From positions 1 to 11,239 of the forward strand of contig DJYV01000113.1 in NCBI GenBank assembly GCA_002448555.1: 11,239 nucleotides of DNA. The letters are read 5' to 3'. The DNA is from Flavobacteriales bacterium UBA6969 (lineage in GTDB: Bacteria; Bacteroidota; Bacteroidia; Flavobacteriales_D; Sanyastnellaceae). The notes under the pieces are model-generated. The model was not told the origin of the DNA. It ran no database searches and saw nothing but the letters and a program-made list of their open reading frames with translations. The number at the start of each line of letters is the position of its first letter. The first letter of the stretch is position 1. Positions 7,076 to 11,239 of the stretch are shown piece after piece. The translations under genes and the position numbers were made by a program.

Positions 7076-7083
7076 TACCTTTG
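7076..7083 (+). promoter_or_regulatory. -7 promoter element for ppc (TACCTTTG)
   Basis: TACCTTTG on the plus strand matches TAnnTTTG perfectly and is 19 bases before the ppc ATG at 7103. The only -33-like triplet is TTA at 7057-7059 (spacer 16), so the upstream half is weak. The expected start is near 7088, with a leader of about 15 bases. Confidence 0.55.
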
Positions 7084-7102
7084 CCATTCAGTCAAGTAGG
7101 GC

Positions 7103-9658
7103 ATGAAAGATCGAAAGGAGTACAGTGCAGTTGTCAGCCATCCGTTTCACGTATTCAATGGCATTTTTTTGACGTTGCCGTTGGACGGAATTCGGCAAAC
7201 CGGGCTGCGGGTGCCGTTGCTGCAAGAAGCCTGTGATGAGGGATTGAACAAGGCCAAAACGCCCTCGGAAATCCTCGATGGTTTTTTCGCTTCCCAAGGC
7301 TTGCGTGATGCAGAGAGCAAAGCCGACTTATTGTTCCGCATCATCCAATACGTGGAACGGCAGGTGGTCTTGGTGGATGCCTTGGAAGACGCGCGGTATG
7401 CGCAACTCAATGATTTGGGTGGTGCGGAGTCGCTGCAGAGTTTTATGCAACGGATTCGCCGGCACCGTAAGGAGGCGGACCTGAGGGAAATCCTGGGAGA
7501 ATATGCAGTGCGCGTGGTTTTGACGGCGCACCCGACGCAATTTTATCCGGGCAATGCGCTCGCCATCATCACAGACTTGGCCAAGGCCATGGAGGAGAAC
7601 GACTTGGTGAGCATCCGGAAATTGCTCCACCAGCTGGGCTTGACTCCATTCTTCAACTCCGAGCCACCTACTCCGTATGACGAGGCCGTGCGTCAAACTT
7701 GGTATCTGGAGAACGTCTTCTACCACGCCGCGCCAGAGCTGTATGCCAAGGTGGCTCAAACCCTCGACGATCCCTCCGCTGAAGCCCTGAGCGAGAGCTT
7801 GATTTCCATCGGATTCTGGCCCGGCGGGGACCGCGACGGCAATCCGTTTGTGGATTCGCAAACGACATGGAATGTCGCGGAGCGCTTGCGCTTGACTTTG
7901 TTGCGGTGTTACCGCCGCGAGATCCGGGATTTGCGCCGCCGCATCACGTTCAAGCACGTTTCTTCCCGCCTTGATCAATTGCAAGACCGAATCGAATACG
8001 CCATGCTCCACCCGGATTCCGCGGTGCTGTCCGTGGCGGATTTGAACAACGAGCTCGACGACATAGCCCACTGGGTAGCGAAACATTCCAACGGACTTTT
8101 CATTGAGAAAATCCGAGGGTTCCAATTCAAGTTGCGCTTGTTTGGTTTGCACTTTGCCAGCTTGGATATCCGTCAGGACAGTCGGGTGATTCAGAAAGCA
8201 TTGGATGAGGCGCTTGCGCTCGCCGGAGTCGATGTAGAGGCTTTCCGAGCGCTGCCGTCTGCGGAGCAAGTGAATGAATTGCTGAGTGACCAATGGAAAG
8301 GCGCCGTGGACTGGCTTGAAGAAGAACGGCACCATGACATCATCGCGTCGTTGCGTACGATGGCCAAAATCCAAAAGCACAACGGCGTGCGGGCCTGCCA
8401 CCGCTACATCATCAGTAATTGCCGCGGCATCATCGATGTAGCTGCCGTTGCTGCATTGGCCCGCATGGCCGGATTGGATGAGGATACTGCCTTGGATATC
8501 GTGCCGCTCTTCGAGACCATTGCTGACTTGGCCCGTTCGGAAGACGAGGTGCGCGATATGTATACGCATCCGGTGTACCGTGCGCATTTGAGCCGCCGGG
8601 GCAATCGCCAGACGGTGATGCTCGGTTTTTCGGATGGCACCAAAGACGGTGGCTATTTGCAGGCGAATTGGTCCATTTACGAGGCGAAGCGTCGGCTGTC
8701 CCAGCTCTCTCGCGATGAAGGCATCACGGTCGTCTTTTTCGATGGGCGTGGTGGACCGCCTGCACGTGGCGGCGGGAATACGCACCGGTTCTATGCGGCG
8801 CACGGCCAGGACATCGAAAACACCGAAATCCAGACCACCATCCAAGGGCAGACCATTAGCTCGAACTTCGGGATTCCGCGCTCAGCGGGTTTCAACCTCG
8901 AATTGCTGCTGACGGCCGGCCTCCAGAGCCGCATATTCGAAGACTCGCAAACGCATTTCAGTACGGAACAAGAAGCGCTGATTCAGGAATTGGGCCAGCA
9001 TTCGTTCGCGCATTACACCCAATTGAAGGAACATCCGGAGTTCATGAACTACCTCACGCAGTGGGGAACGCTCAAGTACTACGGCGAAACCAACATCGGC
9101 AGTCGCCCCACGAGTCGGGCCAAGGATGGTCCGCTGACCTTTGGCGACTTAAGAGCCATACCGTTTGTGGGGTCGTGGACCCAGCTCAAGCAAAACGTGC
9201 CGGGATTCTTCGGCTTGGGGACCGCATTGGAATGGCTGGACAGCGAGGGACGCATTGAAGAAGCGCGTGCGTTGTACCGCGACAACTCCTTCTTCCGGGC
9301 GTTGGTGGAAAACAGCATGCAGAGCATGATGAAAAGCGACTTCCGCCTCACGGCCCACTTGGAGCACGACGTGCAATTCGGTGGCATCTGGAGCATGGTG
9401 CGAGACGAATACGAATTGACCAAACGTTGGGTGCTCGACATTGCCGGTCAGCAATCGCTGATGGCGCGCAACCCACACATCAAAGAGAGCATTGGACTCC
9501 GAGACGACATCATCCGTCCTCTGCTGGTCATCCAGCACTTCGCTCTGGGACAGTTGGCCAACGGCAATGAGTCATCGAAGTGGGAGGCTGACGTTTTGAA
9601 ACGACTCGTTGTCCGATCTATGTTTGGTATTATCAATGCCAGCCGGAACTCGGTCTGA
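7103..9658 (+). CDS. ppc: Phosphoenolpyruvate carboxylase
   Basis: Cytoplasmic enzyme that adds bicarbonate to PEP to make oxaloacetate and phosphate, refilling the TCA cycle. It has 851 residues against 883 in E. coli, and starts at the ATG at 7103, 19 bases after a -7 box. The catalytic His is H143 in VVLTAHPTQFYPG. Other blocks: FWPGGDRDGNPF (238-249), FGLHFASLDIRQDS (347-360), GFSDGTKDGGYLQ (508-520, K514), FFDGRGGPPARGGG (545-558) and SNFGIPRSAG (587-596). Further on are IGSRPTSRAKDGP and RAIPFVGSWTQLKQNVPGFF. Motifs differ from the E. coli type: TAHPTE reads TAHPTQ, HGRGG reads DGRGG (D547 for His579), and the usual terminal NTG reads NSV. K in MMKSDF, R in IGLRDD and the near-terminal N appear to keep the aspartate-inhibitor contacts known from E. 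coli (K773, R832, N881). Transcribed alone; a hairpin follows. Confidence 0.96.
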   Translation: MKDRKEYSAVVSHPFHVFNGIFLTLPLDGIRQTGLRVPLLQEACDEGLNKAKTPSEILDGFFASQGLRDAESKADLLFRIIQYVERQVVLVDALEDARYAQLNDLGGAESLQSFMQRIRRHRKEADLREILGEYAVRVVLTAHPTQFYPGNALAIITDLAKAMEENDLVSIRKLLHQLGLTPFFNSEPPTPYDEAVRQTWYLENVFYHAAPELYAKVAQTLDDPSAEALSESLISIGFWPGGDRDGNPFVDSQTTWNVAERLRLTLLRCYRREIRDLRRRITFKHVSSRLDQLQDRIEYAMLHPDSAVLSVADLNNELDDIAHWVAKHSNGLFIEKIRGFQFKLRLFGLHFASLDIRQDSRVIQKALDEALALAGVDVEAFRALPSAEQVNELLSDQWKGAVDWLEEERHHDIIASLRTMAKIQKHNGVRACHRYIISNCRGIIDVAAVAALARMAGLDEDTALDIVPLFETIADLARSEDEVRDMYTHPVYRAHLSRRGNRQTVMLGFSDGTKDGGYLQANWSIYEAKRRLSQLSRDEGITVVFFDGRGGPPARGGGNTHRFYAAHGQDIENTEIQTTIQGQTISSNFGIPRSAGFNLELLLTAGLQSRIFEDSQTHFSTEQEALIQELGQHSFAHYTQLKEHPEFMNYLTQWGTLKYYGETNIGSRPTSRAKDGPLTFGDLRAIPFVGSWTQLKQNVPGFFGLGTALEWLDSEGRIEEARALYRDNSFFRALVENSMQSMMKSDFRLTAHLEHDVQFGGIWSMVRDEYELTKRWVLDIAGQQSLMARNPHIKESIGLRDDIIRPLLVIQHFALGQLANGNESSKWEADVLKRLVVRSMFGIINASRNSV

Positions 9659-9681
9659 TTTCTCGATTTACAGACAAAAGA

Positions 9682-9711
9682 AAAGCGGCACCCCATTGGA
9701 GGTGCCGCTTT
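9682..9711. terminator. Bidirectional terminator between ppc and the S46 peptidase gene
   Basis: An 11-bp perfect stem, AAAGCGGCACC (9682-9692) with GGTGCCGCTTT (9701-9711), encloses an eight-base loop. T-rich sequence follows on the plus strand (TTTCATTTTA) and on the minus strand (CTTTTCTTTTG), so it can end ppc (stop at 9658) and the converging peptidase gene (stop at 9734). Confidence 0.85.
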
Positions 9712-9733
9712 CATTTTAGGTGCATCAGGCTGC

Positions 9734-11239
9734 TTAGCGCAGGCCGGAAACAAAGTCCATTTCATCAATCAAGTTTTGCGCGCCGGCAAACTTATCGAGA
9801 ATCCACGTGACGTAGCGGATGTCAACTGAAATGGTGCGTTGCAATTCGGTTTCGAAGGCGATGTCACCGCTCATGGCTTCCCAGTTGCCGTCGAATGCAC
9901 AACCGATGAGGTCGCCGTTGGCGTCCAACACTGGAGAGCCTGAGTTACCGCCAGTGATGTCCGTGCCGTGAATAAAGCACACCACGAGTTCGCCCGATTC
10001 GTCGGCGTATTGACCAAAGTCACGGCTGCGGATGAGGTCATCCAATGCATCCGGTACGATGAATTCCGGATTGGAGTTGTCCTTCTTCTCCAAGATGCCA
10101 TTGGCCGTGGTGATGAAGTCGTAGTTCACGGCATCGGCTGCCTTGTAGGGAGCCACAGATCCGAAGGTCATGCGCATGGTGGAGTTGGCGTCTGGTGCGA
10201 TGGCCTGATCGGCATCCATCTCCCGCAAGCCCTTCACGAACAATCGGTACCCGCGGTTGAACTTATCTTCTGCGGGGTTCGCCTGGCCGGCGAAGTAGGT
10301 TTGGATGGCGCTTTGGCCCACGATGATGGCGAGGTCCTTGTCCATCACCTTTTGCGAGGGGTTCGCAATGAACTCCGCGCAACGGTCTGCGTCGACGAGG
10401 AAGCTCTTGGCGTACATCTTATCCGCGAAGCGGTTGAAGTCGTTCTTGTACTTGTCGGCGACGGTTGCAAAGAACGAAGGGTGGTATGCCGGGTCGATGT
10501 CGACGCGGAATTTGGTCATCAAGTTGACAAACAAGTCCCGGTCGGTCGCTTGGTCGTACTCCTTGAAAAAGCCGTTGGCTAAATCGGTCATGGCAGCTTG
10601 CGTAGCCGCTACCTCTTCGGCGTCCTCGCTGAACAGGCCAGCGGCCATGCGGTAGAAACGGAACGAGAACAAGCTGATGTCGCAACCGATGAGTCCGGCC
10701 TCGAGGGCGTATACCTTGCCTTGAACGCTGGCATCCGTGTCCTCGTAGTAGGACTGAATCAACCCCAAAGCTTCACCGTATTCCGCTTGGCGGTCGGTGT
10801 TGGCGTTGACCCAATCGGTGAAGCGGGCTTCAAGCGCCTGCTTCTTGGATTCTACGTCCAAGTGCTTCAAACCTTTGGACTGGCCGATGTAGTACTTCCA
10901 GTAGTTCGCCGTCTGTGCGTATTTGGCCGCGTATTGGATGCGGACCGCTGGGTCGGCGTCCATGTGCGACTTCATGGTTTTCAATTTGAGGTCGCGAACG
11001 TCTACCACGGATGGATTGTACAGACGCAGCGCCTGGTCGATGCCCCAGCTGCTCAAGAAGCGGTCGGTGCTACCGGGGTAGCCTATGACCATCGTGAAGT
11101 CACCTTCAGACACGCCATCCATGCTGATGCGGAGGTGGCGCTTGGGCTGGTAGGGGACGTTGCTTTCGCTGAAGTCAGCAGGTTCGTTGTTCTCGTCGGC
11201 GTAAATGCGGAGCATAGAAAAATCACCAGTGTGGCGGGG
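9734..11239 (-). CDS. S46 family dipeptidyl peptidase, DPP7-like, 5' end missing
   Basis: Serine exopeptidase that removes dipeptides from peptide N-termini; family members are exported to the periplasm or surface. The frame is open to the right edge: the codons before the internal ATG at 11215 read PRHTGDFS, a conserved S46 block, so the ATG is not the start. About 501 residues remain; full-length members have about 710-720, so some 210 N-terminal residues, including the signal peptide and the catalytic His, lie outside. The Asp of HTGDFS (11224-11222) is the likely second triad member and the Ser in TGGNSGSPVL (codon 9943-9941) the nucleophile. Eighteen residues after that Ser is a Gly (in CAFDGNWEAMSGDI, codon 9889-9887), at the place of Arg673 in Porphyromonas DPP11 and Gly in DPP7, so a hydrophobic rather than acidic P1 residue is predicted. 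The C-terminus DEMDFVSGLR is intact. Confidence 0.95.
   Translation of the reverse strand, partial: PRHTGDFSMLRIYADENNEPADFSESNVPYQPKRHLRISMDGVSEGDFTMVIGYPGSTDRFLSSWGIDQALRLYNPSVVDVRDLKLKTMKSHMDADPAVRIQYAAKYAQTANYWKYYIGQSKGLKHLDVESKKQALEARFTDWVNANTDRQAEYGEALGLIQSYYEDTDASVQGKVYALEAGLIGCDISLFSFRFYRMAAGLFSEDAEEVAATQAAMTDLANGFFKEYDQATDRDLFVNLMTKFRVDIDPAYHPSFFATVADKYKNDFNRFADKMYAKSFLVDADRCAEFIANPSQKVMDKDLAIIVGQSAIQTYFAGQANPAEDKFNRGYRLFVKGLREMDADQAIAPDANSTMRMTFGSVAPYKAADAVNYDFITTANGILEKKDNSNPEFIVPDALDDLIRSRDFGQYADESGELVVCFIHGTDITGGNSGSPVLDANGDLIGCAFDGNWEAMSGDIAFETELQRTISVDIRYVTWILDKFAGAQNLIDEMDFVSGLR

Noticed and set aside
7328..8845. 505-codon open frame on the minus strand, opposite ppc
   Set aside because: It lies wholly antisense to a well-supported PEP carboxylase, its product is rich in His, Arg and Gln with no recognisable motif, and it has no promoter or start context. 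It is a shadow of GC-rich codon use.
11213..11215. ATG at 11215 as the start of the S46 peptidase
   Set aside because: The frame continues upstream with the conserved PRHTGDFS block to the window edge, so the gene is truncated by the window, not short.
1..11239. Search for a new multi-gene system, mobile element, CRISPR array, tRNA or phage remnant
   Set aside because: All but one gene belong to familiar metabolic, transport, translation or peptidase families, with short gaps, matching base composition by eye, and no direct or inverted repeats beyond the two terminators. I saw nothing to support a new defence or accessory system.

Overview
The window reads as ordinary chromosomal housekeeping DNA from a member of the Bacteroidota. 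This rests on four things: promoter-like elements of the Bacteroidota type (TTG, 17-19 bases, TAnnTTTG), starts without Shine-Dalgarno sequences, an S46 dipeptidyl peptidase (a family common in this phylum), and a fused FTCD enzyme. The base composition is fairly GC-rich by eye, which would suit a marine Flavobacteriales/Cryomorphaceae-like lineage, but placement below phylum is a guess. I see no mobile element, CRISPR array, tRNA or rRNA gene.

Layout. Positions 1-2785 hold three genes on the minus strand, transcribed aroC (chorismate synthase), then a glutamate/aspartate-type DAACS symporter, then the start of a secreted protein cut off by the left edge. A 45-base divergent gap separates aroC from hutI (imidazolonepropionase) on the plus strand. 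hutI is followed by a fused formimidoyltransferase-cyclodeaminase gene (ftcD), which has its own likely promoter. A bidirectional terminator lies between ftcD and the convergent trmD-rplS pair (tRNA m1G37 methyltransferase, ribosomal protein L19; minus strand). trmD and ppc (PEP carboxylase, plus strand) diverge from a short region carrying two identical TACCTTTG -7 elements. A second bidirectional hairpin ends ppc and the convergent S46 dipeptidyl peptidase, whose 5' end is outside the right edge. No stretch longer than 300 bases lacks a gene.

How the genes may work together (inference). The S46 peptidase would release dipeptides outside the cytoplasm. HutI and FTCD turn the histidine breakdown product imidazolonepropionate into glutamate, ammonia and a folate-bound one-carbon unit. 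The symporter would import glutamate or aspartate, and PEP carboxylase refills oxaloacetate. This fits a peptide- and amino-acid-using heterotroph, but the genes sit in separate transcription units and the shared theme may be coincidence. hutH and hutU, needed upstream of HutI, are not in the window.

I found no new multi-gene system. The points most worth a second look are the active-site variants of the PEP carboxylase, the specificity residue of the S46 peptidase, a hydrophilic insertion in the symporter, and promoter elements so close to start codons that some transcripts may be leaderless.
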